Shown here piece by piece: positions 53,255 through 63,148 of a stretch of 64,000 bases of DNA (its first letter is position 1; each line of letters opens with the position of its first letter). The stretch is from assembly GCA_035270785.1 (NCBI GenBank), contig DATESN010000075.1:1-64000 (forward strand). Reading direction: 5' to 3'. This DNA comes from DATESN01 sp035270785. GTDB lineage: Bacteria; Bacillota; Clostridia; Lachnospirales; Lachnospiraceae. Below the pieces are notes generated by a model. It had not been told where the DNA came from and ran no database searches. It saw only the letters and a program-made list of their open reading frames with translations. A program made the position numbers and the translations under genes.

Positions 53255-54805
53255 TTGAAAAATAAAAAGAAAGTAGTCATATGCATCCTGCTAATTCTAT
53301 GTATACTAGCGGTATTTGTTTTTTTATTTCTCATAGGGGAACAGGTGAATAGAACAATAGTTACCATAGCGATTCCCAGGAATGATATGGTAAAGAATCC
53401 GGATTCAAATTATTATTTAAATTGGTTAGAAGATAGAACCGGTTACGATATACAGTTTGAATATATAGAACAAGGTTATGAAAAGGAATATCTGTATGCT
53501 ATGATGACCGCCGATGAAAGTACTATTGATGCCGTGTTTTTACCAAATGAAACAATATTTTCCATGGAGGAATTTCAGGAATATGCAGACCGAGGATTGC
53601 TTACAGATTTAACTTTCTACATAAGTGATGATAGCAGTTTACAGCATATTCTCCATGAATTTCAGGAATTTGGATTACGTGAAAACATGGAGCGGGATGG
53701 ATGCGTTTACTACATGCCCAATATGGATACGGCGAAAAAAAGTCAGAATATGCAGGTATTGTGGATTAATTTTGGCTGGTTAAAGGAGTTGGGCTTAGAG
53801 GTGCCACGGACAACGAAAGATTTAGAAGATGTTTTAACAGCTTTTCAGGAGAATGATCCAAATGGGAACGGAGTATCGGATGAACTTCCATTGATTAGCT
53901 ACGAAAAAGATTACGCCGGACAGAGCTATAATTATCTGATGAATGCGTTTATTTACAATGATCCTATGTATGGTCGTATTTATTTTGATGAATTGGAAGA
54001 ACTTCACTTTGCTCCGCAGGAGCAAAGCTTTCGGGAGGCAATCATCTACTGCTCCGGACTATATCAGAAGGGTTTGCTATCCAATGTCTGTTTTGATTTT
54101 ACGGAAAAGCAAATTAGGGAGCTGGTGAATAGCCCTCAGGATATGGTAGGTGCATTTACCAGTCAGAGTATTTCGGATGTTGTATATCAAAATTGTCCAG
54201 AAGTGCTTGCAAGATATATTCAGGTGCCACCCCTTGAAGGACCAACAGGGGAGAAAAATGCAGTATGGGTTAATTATGAGCCGCGTATTGGTGGTTATAT
54301 TCCTGCCAACAGTCCTCATAAGGAAGAAGCATTTGCTATCATGGATATGATGTTGTCAGAAGAAGCTTCTTTGATATCGGAATATGGAGAAGAAGGTGTG
54401 GACTGGATGTTTTCTGATAAAGGGGATTTATCAACCTATGGAAGTCAGGCAATTATAACCACAATTAATTATTTGAAGGATACGGTGCAGAATAAACACT
54501 TTGCGGAGATAGGGCCACAGGTGGTGAAAGCAGAATATAAAAATGGCGTGACATGGACTGGTAATAATTCTCTTGTTGAATACATTGATGCACGTGCAGT
54601 AAAATCATACGAAAAGTACTACAATGTGCCTTCGGATTCGGTTCTAATGAAATTATCCGGGGAGGAAGCGAATGCATATATGAAATATTCATCATATACA
54701 GAGTTCATGATTCTGCAATTTATAGTGGGTAACCTGGATATTGCTTCCGATAAAGTATGGACTCAATACATAGAAGAGTTTCAAAAACAAATCAAAACAG
54801 AATAA
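53255..54805 (+). CDS. extracellular solute-binding protein (family 1, LplA-like), N-terminally anchored
   Basis: The TTG start at 53255 follows GGAGGG and gives 516 residues. One N-terminal hydrophobic helix (about 8-28) is not followed by a lipobox Cys, so the protein is probably held by an uncleaved anchor. The body has family-1 binding-protein features: WLEDRTGYDIQFEYI, ENDPNGNGVSDELP (calcium-binding-like loop) and GGYIPANSPHKEEAFAIMDMM. Relatives bind oligosaccharides or sugars for ABC import, but no permease or ATPase gene is here. It is more likely a sensory subunit of the neighbouring two-component system. Confidence 0.85.
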   Translation: MKNKKKVVICILLILCILAVFVFLFLIGEQVNRTIVTIAIPRNDMVKNPDSNYYLNWLEDRTGYDIQFEYIEQGYEKEYLYAMMTADESTIDAVFLPNETIFSMEEFQEYADRGLLTDLTFYISDDSSLQHILHEFQEFGLRENMERDGCVYYMPNMDTAKKSQNMQVLWINFGWLKELGLEVPRTTKDLEDVLTAFQENDPNGNGVSDELPLISYEKDYAGQSYNYLMNAFIYNDPMYGRIYFDELEELHFAPQEQSFREAIIYCSGLYQKGLLSNVCFDFTEKQIRELVNSPQDMVGAFTSQSISDVVYQNCPEVLARYIQVPPLEGPTGEKNAVWVNYEPRIGGYIPANSPHKEEAFAIMDMMLSEEASLISEYGEEGVDWMFSDKGDLSTYGSQAIITTINYLKDTVQNKHFAEIGPQVVKAEYKNGVTWTGNNSLVEYIDARAVKSYEKYYNVPSDSVLMKLSGEEANAYMKYSSYTEFMILQFIVGNLDIASDKVWTQYIEEFQKQIKTE

Positions 54806-54820
54806 GGGAAGGTGAGATAT

Positions 54821-56017
54821 ATGCGGGTTAAGAAAAAAGTGGTTGCCAGATGCTTATTGGTAGCAGTTCTGTTGTTTATATTATGTGTTACAGGATACAG
54901 TAAGAATCAGAAGGAAATAAGTCAGGAAGTGCTGATGGAGCAGTGGATTGTGGATGCAAAATTTGATACAACACAGTTGACGGAAGAATTGTATCAAGCC
55001 GCATTAGAGGAAGATATATTGACCATTTATTCTGTGTCTACAAGAGTTTTTGATGTGAAGGAAAGTTTTGAAAAAGAGTATCCTGGCCTGAATGTTGAGA
55101 TAAAGGATGTTAGGGGTAATGATCTGGTTAGGATGGTAAAAGAAAACTATCAATCAGAAAATTATGCTTGTGATTTAGTTATATGCAGTGACTGTGATGG
55201 AAGTCTCTATAAGGAGCTACTGGAACCAGGTATTGTGTATACTTATATTCCCCAGGATATTGCACCTTTCATAAAGGATGAGTTTGCAGAGGACGAACTG
55301 GAGTTTCTGGGTGAAGTATTAATGGTTGTATACAATGGAGAAGCGTTTGAAGCCCCCCCAATTGATAATATATGGGAAATGACGGAAGACATCTATAAAG
55401 GAAAAATCATTATGGCAAGCCCATTAAGTTCTTTCTCCACCTATGGTTTCTGCGCAACAGTGCTTCGTGAATCAAAGTTGATGGAAGAAGCATACGAACA
55501 ATATGCAGGCAAGCCCCTTGAATTGCCGGAGGGGAAAAGCGCAGGAGAAGTATTTTGGGAGCAGTTAGCTGAGAATATGGTGTTTACCAATTCTAGTGAT
55601 GAAGTATTAGAAGGAATTGGAAACAGTGGCCCAGAGGGTATGATGCTAGGCTTTATGATATCCAGCAAAATGAGATATCAGGATATTGGATATCAGATTG
55701 AACCAATTTATCATCTGGAACCGTTTGCGGCAGTTTATACACCCAATAGTGTATGCATAGCTGCTGGATCTAAGAATGTTAACACAGCAAAACTTTTTAT
55801 ACGATATATGCTTGGAGAACTTGATGGTACAGGCAATGGACTAAATCCTTTCTTTACAAAGGGGACATGGTCAGTCAGATCTGATGTGGCGGATGGGAAC
55901 GATGTCCCATTAGAGGATATTGATGTGCAATTTCTCGATAAAAGCTTTCTATATGAAAATAGAGAAGAAATGCTGGATTTTTGGGAGGAAATATTAAAGA
56001 AAAATGTGGTACAGTAG
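54821..56017 (+). CDS. AfuA/HptA-like periplasmic-type binding protein, sensory
   Basis: GGAAGGTGAG sets the start at 54821 (398 residues). A hydrophobic N-terminus (about 8-25) lacks a clear lipobox. The body follows the family of AfuA, PgtC and HptA: ILTIYSVSTRVFDVKESFEKEYPGLNVEI, YACDLVICSD, KIIMASPLSSFSTYGFCATVL and NTAKLFIRYMLGE. Members bind sugar phosphates or iron. In the Hpt and Pgt systems they present ligand to a histidine kinase. Its last 14 bp overlap the kinase gene, supporting a joint function. Confidence 0.84.
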   Translation: MRVKKKVVARCLLVAVLLFILCVTGYSKNQKEISQEVLMEQWIVDAKFDTTQLTEELYQAALEEDILTIYSVSTRVFDVKESFEKEYPGLNVEIKDVRGNDLVRMVKENYQSENYACDLVICSDCDGSLYKELLEPGIVYTYIPQDIAPFIKDEFAEDELEFLGEVLMVVYNGEAFEAPPIDNIWEMTEDIYKGKIIMASPLSSFSTYGFCATVLRESKLMEEAYEQYAGKPLELPEGKSAGEVFWEQLAENMVFTNSSDEVLEGIGNSGPEGMMLGFMISSKMRYQDIGYQIEPIYHLEPFAAVYTPNSVCIAAGSKNVNTAKLFIRYMLGELDGTGNGLNPFFTKGTWSVRSDVADGNDVPLEDIDVQFLDKSFLYENREEMLDFWEEILKKNVVQ

Positions 56018-57716
56018 CAAAGTTGCAGAAAAGAAATCTTTATTGAATAAGCTACAGTGGACCATTCTTGGTTTAGCAGCCGCATTATTAGCCATGTGGT
56101 TTCTTTTCTATGTCAGTATGCGCAATGTTATGGAACAATATGCCATGCAGACAATGGAACAAGTTTCACTGCAGATTATGTCTGATTTGAATAGATCTTT
56201 CCTGCGGTTGGAACAGGTATCTTTTGCTATGTCAGAAGATGATATGGCGTACAATTTCGTCAAAGTGGAAAGCAATCTGGAGTTTTATAAAAAGGCGTCG
56301 GAAATGGAACCGGAACTTGGGGCGCTGTTAAAGGAGACTGAATTAATTAGAAATATTATTTTGTTTGATAATCAAGGGAGGTATTACCGTTTTCTTGGAA
56401 CAATAAATAATACCTGCATCAGCAGAATGATATATGAATTAGACAAGGATAATTTATCAAGACATATACAAATATCTCTGGATGGTGTGGATTATATTGG
56501 ATATGTGGCATATATTTATGATAAGCAGGATCCTATTGGTAAAATAGTTATGTTAATGGATGAGAATGATATCGATAAGTTATTACGAAAATTTGATGAA
56601 AATGAAAATATAGAGATTGCTTTGGCAGCTGATCAGAATATTATAGTAACGAATCAATCAACATGGCTTGGAAAAGGTGCTGATGATTTTCTGAATACAA
56701 CAGATTATGTCGTGCATAAGCAGGTTGGATTCACTCCCTTTGAACTGTTGATTTCCTATAAAGATACCAACCAGAAGATGAACTTTTACTTTATTATAGC
56801 AGTGCTTGCCATGGTAATAATTTTCCTTGTAATAGTAGGTATATTCAGCCGTTTTTGGAAAAATAAATTCTTTGTACCGATTCAGGTAGTTATATCCGAA
56901 GTGGAGCATTTTGAAAGTGAAATAGGAGAAAAGCTTCCGCTTACTGGACTTCAACATTTTGATGGTCTTATTTGTGGTATTAATGAGATGATTGAGAGGA
57001 TAGAACAAAAGGAAAAGGAAATCTTTGATACTACTTATACACTGCAAGAAACAGAAATTAAAAAACATAAGGCCTTAATTATTTCATTAAAGAAACAAAT
57101 AAGTGCTCATTTCACAGTAAATGTTTTGAATATTATTAAAGCACTCTCTACTGATGGAGAAAATGAAAAAGCAGGGGTGTTATGTGATGGACTATCTTAT
57201 CTGCTTCGATATGCTAATGCAGGTGATAGTTTTATCAGCTGTATGGAAGAGTTTATTATTTTAGATAAGTATGTCAATATTATGAAGATAAGATATCCGG
57301 AAAAATTCAAGGTTGAAATAGAGCAGTTGGATTATATGGAAGAAATTGAACTTCCAAGAATGCTTTTACAGCCCATTATTGAAAACAGTATATTGCATGG
57401 AATCATCAATATAGAAGATAGGGATAATGGCATAATCCGTGTATATAGTATCTTAGACGCTAATTCAATGAAGATTGTGGTAGAAGATAATGGATGTGGA
57501 ATGGATAAGGAATCACTATATAAATTGCTGGAAAGCATTCAAACCGTGGATAACTATGATATTGAAGTTGAAGGCTTGTGCCATGTGGCGCTTGTGAATA
57601 TTCAGAGACGTATTTTATCCTATTTTGGAGAAGAATATGGAGTAGATATTGAATCTTCTGTAGGTGAAGGTACAATAGTAACTGTAACACTTCCGATTTG
57701 TAGGCGGATGATATAA
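56004..57716 (+). CDS. sensor histidine kinase, YesM/HptS type
   Basis: This 570-residue kinase has two membrane helices (about 18-38 and 260-281) enclosing an extracellular sensor of about 220 residues, then a HAMP-like segment. The phosphoacceptor box is LKKQISAHFTVNVLNIIKAL with His369; the Pro that usually precedes His in this family is Ala. QPIIENSILHGI (456-467) and VEDNGCGM (493-500) form the ATP site. It overlaps the binding-protein gene by 14 bp. It should phosphorylate the regulator at 52427 when a binding protein reports its ligand. Confidence 0.92.
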   Translation: MWYSSKVAEKKSLLNKLQWTILGLAAALLAMWFLFYVSMRNVMEQYAMQTMEQVSLQIMSDLNRSFLRLEQVSFAMSEDDMAYNFVKVESNLEFYKKASEMEPELGALLKETELIRNIILFDNQGRYYRFLGTINNTCISRMIYELDKDNLSRHIQISLDGVDYIGYVAYIYDKQDPIGKIVMLMDENDIDKLLRKFDENENIEIALAADQNIIVTNQSTWLGKGADDFLNTTDYVVHKQVGFTPFELLISYKDTNQKMNFYFIIAVLAMVIIFLVIVGIFSRFWKNKFFVPIQVVISEVEHFESEIGEKLPLTGLQHFDGLICGINEMIERIEQKEKEIFDTTYTLQETEIKKHKALIISLKKQISAHFTVNVLNIIKALSTDGENEKAGVLCDGLSYLLRYANAGDSFISCMEEFIILDKYVNIMKIRYPEKFKVEIEQLDYMEEIELPRMLLQPIIENSILHGIINIEDRDNGIIRVYSILDANSMKIVVEDNGCGMDKESLYKLLESIQTVDNYDIEVEGLCHVALVNIQRRILSYFGEEYGVDIESSVGEGTIVTVTLPICRRMI

Positions 57717-57780
57717 AGAGTTTGAAGTGAGAATGAATTATAGGATTTACTATAGAATAACCATATTAGGAGGAATGTGT

Positions 57781-59244
57781 GTGCGTCAAATAATAAAACA
57801 ACGACACTTGATAAACTTACTACTTATCTATACTTCTCTGGAAGCCTTTCGGCATATAGGCTGGATGCTGTTTTATGAACAGCTTATAGATAATACTAGG
57901 CAAGAAATAAACATAGGGTTCATTTTCTATAGTGGAGCTATTATGATAACTGCCTTGTTAGTTCCGATAATTTTCAAACAACTTCATATTACTGAAAAAT
58001 CAAATAAGCTAGGACTAATTTTCACTGTTTCAGTTAGTATTGCTCTTTTATTAAGAATATTACAACTTTTTTCCAATATAACTGGTGCATATATCTTTTT
58101 GATTTTATGGACTATATCGATTATGGTTGGTATTTGCATTTGCTTTATACATATTTTTAAAAATGTTCCAAGGTCTTTGCTGGGTCGATTCTTCGGGGTT
58201 GTTTACTTTGCAGATGCACTTATTGTTAGCTTTGTTGAGCATTTTACAGGAACGACTAAGTACTTCTATGCAAGTATTTTTATTAGTATTGTTTTATGTG
58301 CTATTGCTGTAATTATGTATACAATAAATGCAAAAGATAATGTTCTGGATGCTGATGAATTATCTGAATGGATACCAACAAAGTATTTTGTAAGAATTGC
58401 ATTTAGTATAGTAATTGTTTATGTTCTGATTGCAGGTATGATGGATAATCTCTATTTCTTTGATGATTGGCTAGCGTTACCTTATGTAGGTTTATTTACA
58501 CTGCCTATGATGAGCATTATGTATCTGCTTAGCGGCTTTCTGTTTGATAAGCTCAAATTAATAATAACATTACCGTTAGCGTTTGTAGTTATATGTATAG
58601 CACAAACAATGACATTTTTTGTATCCGATGGTGCATTTTCATATTCGTATTCTGTGTTTTCAAATATGGGTATTACGTTCCTTCAGCTTGTAACTGTTAT
58701 CATACCAATTTGCTATGCAAGAATGAAGAAAAATGGTTTTTACACGGCGGTTGTTGGTGAGAGTTTATTTTATGGTGGATTCTGTATAGCAAGCATATTT
58801 TTCCTTGTTATTAGGCAGACAGCATACCGATATGTTATGGGAGGAATATTGCTGGCAGCGATAATTTGTTTACTTCTATTAATTGAATTAATTATTTTAC
58901 ATGAAAGGAATAAGCACCAAAAGATACTGCAAAACCAAAAACTTATGTTGGATGCTTTGATACAACAGCAGGTGACTTTGACAAATTTAGCTACCCTTGA
59001 GGTGTTACCACTACATGAGGAAGCATTAAATATTCATTTTACGAAGCGTGAGAAGGAGTTAATGCCCTTGATTGTCAGTTCACTTACAGCAGAAGAGATT
59101 GCAGAACAGTCAAATCTAAGTGTTAGTACGGTTAGATTTCATATAAAGAACATTCTTGGTAAATCAGAAGTAAAAAACCGTCGTGAACTTATGAGAATGT
59201 TCGGCGAACAGAAGTCACAAAAAATCGTTTTTATCGCAAAATAG
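57781..59244 (+). CDS. membrane LuxR-type regulator with multi-helix N-terminal half
   Basis: The GTG start at 57781 is favoured by TTAGGAGGAA; ATG 57775 is close by. Of 487 residues, the first 370 form ten to twelve hydrophobic helices with a transporter-like pattern. The C-terminus is a LuxR HTH: FTKREKELMPLIVSSLTAEEIAEQSNLSVSTVRFHIKNILGKSEVKNRRELMRMF. It is thus a one-component membrane regulator that could sense a substrate in its membrane half. It begins 64 bp after the kinase gene and may belong to the same module. A terminator follows. Confidence 0.85.
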   Translation: MRQIIKQRHLINLLLIYTSLEAFRHIGWMLFYEQLIDNTRQEINIGFIFYSGAIMITALLVPIIFKQLHITEKSNKLGLIFTVSVSIALLLRILQLFSNITGAYIFLILWTISIMVGICICFIHIFKNVPRSLLGRFFGVVYFADALIVSFVEHFTGTTKYFYASIFISIVLCAIAVIMYTINAKDNVLDADELSEWIPTKYFVRIAFSIVIVYVLIAGMMDNLYFFDDWLALPYVGLFTLPMMSIMYLLSGFLFDKLKLIITLPLAFVVICIAQTMTFFVSDGAFSYSYSVFSNMGITFLQLVTVIIPICYARMKKNGFYTAVVGESLFYGGFCIASIFFLVIRQTAYRYVMGGILLAAIICLLLLIELIILHERNKHQKILQNQKLMLDALIQQQVTLTNLATLEVLPLHEEALNIHFTKREKELMPLIVSSLTAEEIAEQSNLSVSTVRFHIKNILGKSEVKNRRELMRMFGEQKSQKIVFIAK

Positions 59245-59274
59245 GAATGACATAAGTTGTAATATATTTTAATG

Positions 59275-59330
59275 AAACCACGTTAGTAAATATTATCGAT
59301 TTTGATAGTATATACTAACGTGGTTTTTAA
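59275..59330 (+). terminator. terminator after the LuxR-type gene
   Basis: A perfect 14-bp stem (59275-59288 with 59313-59326) is followed by U residues. Confidence 0.85.
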
Positions 59331-59420
59331 TTTATTTACATTTCCTATCCGTTTTGGAGGGCGAAAAATGACATATATATATGATAATATAGTTTGGTTG
59401 ATTCAGTTACCCTTTTACTG

Positions 59421-59457
59421 CAGGCGCTATTTACTTTAAAAAAGAGTAAAGCGCCTG
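59421..59457 (+). other. leader hairpin before the lipoprotein cluster
   Basis: CAGGCGCTATTTACT (59421-59435) pairs with AGTAAAGCGCCTG (59445-59457) with a small bulge. No U run follows, so it is more likely a leader structure than a terminator. It ends 54 nt before the first lipoprotein gene. Confidence 0.45.
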
Positions 59458-59511
59458 ATATGCAATATAATAACTAGTACATACCATAATGGATGTGGAG
59501 GAACTTCGAAT

Positions 59512-61575
59512 ATGAAAAAAAAATTCGCGCATTTGATATCAGTTGTAATACTAATCTCTGCACTTACTGGATGTGGTGGAATAAACGAAAGCAGCAATAA
59601 CAACACTTTCACTAACGTATTACAAGAGGCTGTGCAGGTTGCTGAAAATGTAAGCGTTGAGGGCACAGAATCAGACAGCATCTTTCAAATTACCCCAAAT
59701 GGAAACCATAAAACCACTGTTACCTTAACAGATGAAGCGGTAGGTGAATTACATAAAAATGAAGATAGTAGTCTAAGGATACAATTTCATTTAGACGAAG
59801 AAGTTGTTTCGGAGATAAATATCTATTCAGACGCATGGAACATGATACATATTGTAAATCAGGATACAAGAGAATGCGAAGGTGTAGTAGATGGAATGTG
59901 GGAGAATCCAAACACAGATCAAGTTGTTCTTTTTACCATTGAACAAATGGACATTGTTACTCTTTTCAAAACATTTGATAAATATTCAATTCTCTTTACA
60001 GATGCAGAAAATGAAATGTTACAAACTGAAATAGCGAATGGAAACATGGAGGATATCTTTGGTGCAAGTGGAAGTAAAGATGAAGAAAATCCTAAACATG
60101 ATATCCAGATTGTATTTAATGATGACAGTATTGTAAAGTTTAAAGTCTATGGAGAAGAAGCAAAAACTGCATTTTATAATTATGATACTATTTCGGTTCG
60201 ATTGTATGAAAATAGTGAGCAACAGATTAGTAAGTTTTACATAATGGACTTCTCGGTAAGCCATAAAAATGCACAAGGACAAAGAATGGTAATTGGTAGT
60301 AGTATTACCCCGGATATTAATAGGGATGGGCATGATATGGAAACGGGGGATGGATACAATAACCTGTCGGTTGCATCAGACTATGGAGTTGCAATGAAGT
60401 ATGAGTGTGACAATATATCTAACCTTGTTGGTAATACAAGAATTTACGAATTATATATAGGTGATGAATTGATGTGTATGGGTTATGTGGACGATGCAGT
60501 GACGGAGATGGAATATAGTATATCTTCAATACCTGATGTATTTCCAACTGATAGCATGGACGATAAATACTTCCTGCCAGATACAGATAGTTATCGCGTT
60601 ATTATGATGGAGGTGCCATATATGATAGATATTCCAGTATGGTATAGGCGTGCGGGAGTTCTTGTATATGGTGCAAATGAGGATAACTTGGAATATCACA
60701 CAGCAACAATGATTATGCTGGAATCGTATGATGAATTTGGATTGTTAACTGTAAAAACAAAGATAGTATATGAAGATGATATGCAAGCAACATATGCAGG
60801 AGCGGATAGTGGTAATATCATTCTTAATCCAGTACCTAGGATTTCTGAACCGGATGATAGTCTGACTACAGAGGAACTAATAGATAGTTTTTCACAATCT
60901 GAATTGTATGACAATCCAAGTTACTCTCATTGGTATTCCTATTTGGGATGTTTTGATAATGTAAAATATTTTGTGGAAAACATTGATGCCATAAGCACTT
61001 ATGATGCTTTACCCATCATTCCTCCGATTACATATAGTTCGGATGAGCGTTGGTATAAGCATCAACGGGATGACTCTATTTTTGATAATTTGCAATTTGA
61101 ATTGAAAGAAGTAGTTCAAAGCTCGGAAACTATTCATGCTGATTATACAACGACTGGTGAAGAGGTTGATTTTGAATACAAAATAACTACTTATAGTAGC
61201 TCGGAGTCAGCAGGAAATTCAATCAACTACGAAGAGGAAGCAGTTAAGTACAATACTGCTCCTGAAAATTGGAAGGAACATCCATATGCTTCGTTCTTCC
61301 CAGAGCTACCACAAGGAGTGACTCTAAAATACTTACCGGACCAGACAATTAACGATGAAACACTTAGCCTCTACACAGGAGAAAACGGATGCACCCGCGA
61401 GCAAGCTTTAGAGTATATTGATGAATTAAGGAATATTGAATATGAAGAGCTGCGTTATGAAGTAGAGAATGATGATGAAGTACAACTTGTACTGGTGGTT
61501 CGGGATAATATATTTGTTGGAGCTTACTGGAGAAAAGATGAACAAAGCATGTCCGTCTACACATTTAAGGAATAA
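59512..61575 (+). CDS. large lipoprotein of unknown function
   Basis: This 687-residue protein has a lipoprotein signal peptide with lipobox LTGC (Cys22). The mature part is acidic and rich in Asp, Glu, Tyr and Thr, with no family I can name. A segment EVVQSSETIHADYTTTGEEV near residue 540 and a C-terminal EQALEYIDELRNIEYEEL with a short strand pattern (VLVVRDNIFVGAYWRKDE) suggest a small terminal domain. GGAGGAA precedes the start. It is the first of three consecutive lipoprotein genes. Predicted to sit on the outer face of the membrane. Confidence 0.7.
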   Translation: MKKKFAHLISVVILISALTGCGGINESSNNNTFTNVLQEAVQVAENVSVEGTESDSIFQITPNGNHKTTVTLTDEAVGELHKNEDSSLRIQFHLDEEVVSEINIYSDAWNMIHIVNQDTRECEGVVDGMWENPNTDQVVLFTIEQMDIVTLFKTFDKYSILFTDAENEMLQTEIANGNMEDIFGASGSKDEENPKHDIQIVFNDDSIVKFKVYGEEAKTAFYNYDTISVRLYENSEQQISKFYIMDFSVSHKNAQGQRMVIGSSITPDINRDGHDMETGDGYNNLSVASDYGVAMKYECDNISNLVGNTRIYELYIGDELMCMGYVDDAVTEMEYSISSIPDVFPTDSMDDKYFLPDTDSYRVIMMEVPYMIDIPVWYRRAGVLVYGANEDNLEYHTATMIMLESYDEFGLLTVKTKIVYEDDMQATYAGADSGNIILNPVPRISEPDDSLTTEELIDSFSQSELYDNPSYSHWYSYLGCFDNVKYFVENIDAISTYDALPIIPPITYSSDERWYKHQRDDSIFDNLQFELKEVVQSSETIHADYTTTGEEVDFEYKITTYSSSESAGNSINYEEEAVKYNTAPENWKEHPYASFFPELPQGVTLKYLPDQTINDETLSLYTGENGCTREQALEYIDELRNIEYEELRYEVENDDEVQLVLVVRDNIFVGAYWRKDEQSMSVYTFKE

Positions 61576-61616
61576 AGCAGTAAAAAAATAAAGATAAAAT
61601 CAAAAGGAGATTAATT

Positions 61617-62117
61617 ATGAAAAAAATTATAGCAGTTGTATTAGTAGGATGTATGACAATCAGCCTTATGGCATGTGGTGCAAAGGAAGAATCGGAAGAA
61701 CAATCGGTTACTACTTCTGAAGTAACACAAACAGCAGAAGCTGAAGCGGAAAGTACAGGCGAAAATGTAGAATTAAGCACAGAAAACACGGGAGAAAGTG
61801 CGGCACCTGCCGATGAACAACCAGAAGTAGAAGAAAACTCAGACCCATATGCAGAAAGAGTTTATATAGGAGAATATCAAGGTAAGACACTAGTAATAAA
61901 ATCTGCCAATTTAGATGGCAACCCTACAATGATAGCTGTAGATGATAAAGAATTTGAAATCGATGAGAATGGAGAATTTTTCTTGGAGGAAGGTAATGTC
62001 GGATGTATATTGCTTGGAGAGGCAGTAAGAGACGAAAATGGGTTAATTACTGAATTTGAGATTAAATTTGCATTTAGTGATCATTATATTTTAAGTGAAG
62101 ATGAAAGCGTAGAATAG
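61617..62117 (+). CDS. small lipoprotein of unknown function
   Basis: The 166-residue protein has a signal peptide with lipobox LMAC (Cys20). An acidic Glu/Thr/Ala-rich spacer (about 22-75) resembles a flexible tether. The remaining 90 residues form a compact beta-rich domain with RVYIGEYQGKTLVIKSANLDGNPTMIAVDDKEFEIDENGEF. No family is recognised. AAGGAGA precedes the start. It lies 41 bp after the large lipoprotein gene and 16 bp before the next one, probably in one operon. Confidence 0.75.
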   Translation: MKKIIAVVLVGCMTISLMACGAKEESEEQSVTTSEVTQTAEAEAESTGENVELSTENTGESAAPADEQPEVEENSDPYAERVYIGEYQGKTLVIKSANLDGNPTMIAVDDKEFEIDENGEFFLEEGNVGCILLGEAVRDENGLITEFEIKFAFSDHYILSEDESVE

Positions 62118-62133
62118 GGGAGGAGCGAGAAGT

Positions 62134-63117
62134 ATGAGAAAATCAAGACTCTTAATAATAACATTGATAGCAATGACATTACTTTCTGCCTGTGGAAATT
62201 CACAGATTACTTCAAATAAAGCAGAGATTGAAATCTTAGTCCGTGATGGAGATGATGAAAACTTTTCACCCAGGACAGATGATTATGTTTATGCAATTAA
62301 ACATATAGGCAATACTGACGGCGAGAAGTATGAGAATACTATACTAATATCTTTTGATGAAAATGGAAAACGAGTTCAATGGGTGGAACGAGAAATTAGT
62401 GAGGGTAATACGGTATATACCGATTTGCTGGAAGAATATGGATATGAATGGGAGCTATATTCGGTAGAGACAGATAAATTTAGAGTTCTTAGCGGATTGG
62501 GTAATGGGTCTATTGATTCAGTTGCCATGGAGGGGGATTATTATTATTCCGAAGAATTAACCTCGCAACAGACAATGTTTGAAAATCAATATTCAGAAGC
62601 AGATTTTATGGAATTATCGACATTTACTCGAACTACAGATGATTACTACATAGTTCAATATGCAGACCAATTTACTGATGACGGATATACTTCATCAAAT
62701 AACAGAAGACCCGGTAGTGAAAGAGTTGTTCAGGGGCTGACGACATACGATTACGATTATACCGTTGAATGGTACGGAGCTTTTTCATACAGCTGTGCAA
62801 TCATCATATCTTTTGATGAAGCAGGCAAGCAAGTTGGACTTACTGAAGTGTATATTATGGACTCTGAAGAAATGGTGGAGAGTCTTTTGAAGCAGCGTGG
62901 CTGCGATAAATGGGATGAAGTATCGCCCACAACTGAAGTGGATTGGGAAATGGCTAACACGATGGGGTATCATACAGAAGGAAAATATGTCTGGAACGAA
63001 TTTGAGGATTTTGACTCTTCTTCCAAGAAAGATTATGGTCTATCAGATACCGATAAAACGTTTTTTAGCAAACCATACCTAACTGATAGTCAAATAAAGG
63101 AAATTAAGACGTGGTAA
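62134..63117 (+). CDS. lipoprotein of unknown function
   Basis: The 327-residue protein has a signal peptide with lipobox LSAC (Cys20). Two segments look related: residues near 45-85 (YVYAIKHIGN...ILISFDENGKRVQWVEREI) and near 200-240 (YSCAIIISFDEAGKQVGLTEVYI). Each pairs a hydrophobic strand with a SFDE-G-K turn, which suggests an internal duplication. No family is recognised. GGGGAGGAG precedes the start. It is the third lipoprotein gene in the run. Confidence 0.75.
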   Translation: MRKSRLLIITLIAMTLLSACGNSQITSNKAEIEILVRDGDDENFSPRTDDYVYAIKHIGNTDGEKYENTILISFDENGKRVQWVEREISEGNTVYTDLLEEYGYEWELYSVETDKFRVLSGLGNGSIDSVAMEGDYYYSEELTSQQTMFENQYSEADFMELSTFTRTTDDYYIVQYADQFTDDGYTSSNNRRPGSERVVQGLTTYDYDYTVEWYGAFSYSCAIIISFDEAGKQVGLTEVYIMDSEEMVESLLKQRGCDKWDEVSPTTEVDWEMANTMGYHTEGKYVWNEFEDFDSSSKKDYGLSDTDKTFFSKPYLTDSQIKEIKTW

Positions 63118-63148
63118 TTAAAAGAGAAAATGAGAAAGGGGCAGTATT

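Noticed and set aside
54821..56017. Annotation as an iron(III) ABC transporter binding protein
   Set aside because: The fold family fits, but no permease or ATPase is present and the operon holds a kinase and regulator. A sensory role fits better.
59421..59457. A terminator before the lipoprotein genes
   Set aside because: The stem is strong but no U run follows. A true terminator already lies at 59275-59330.
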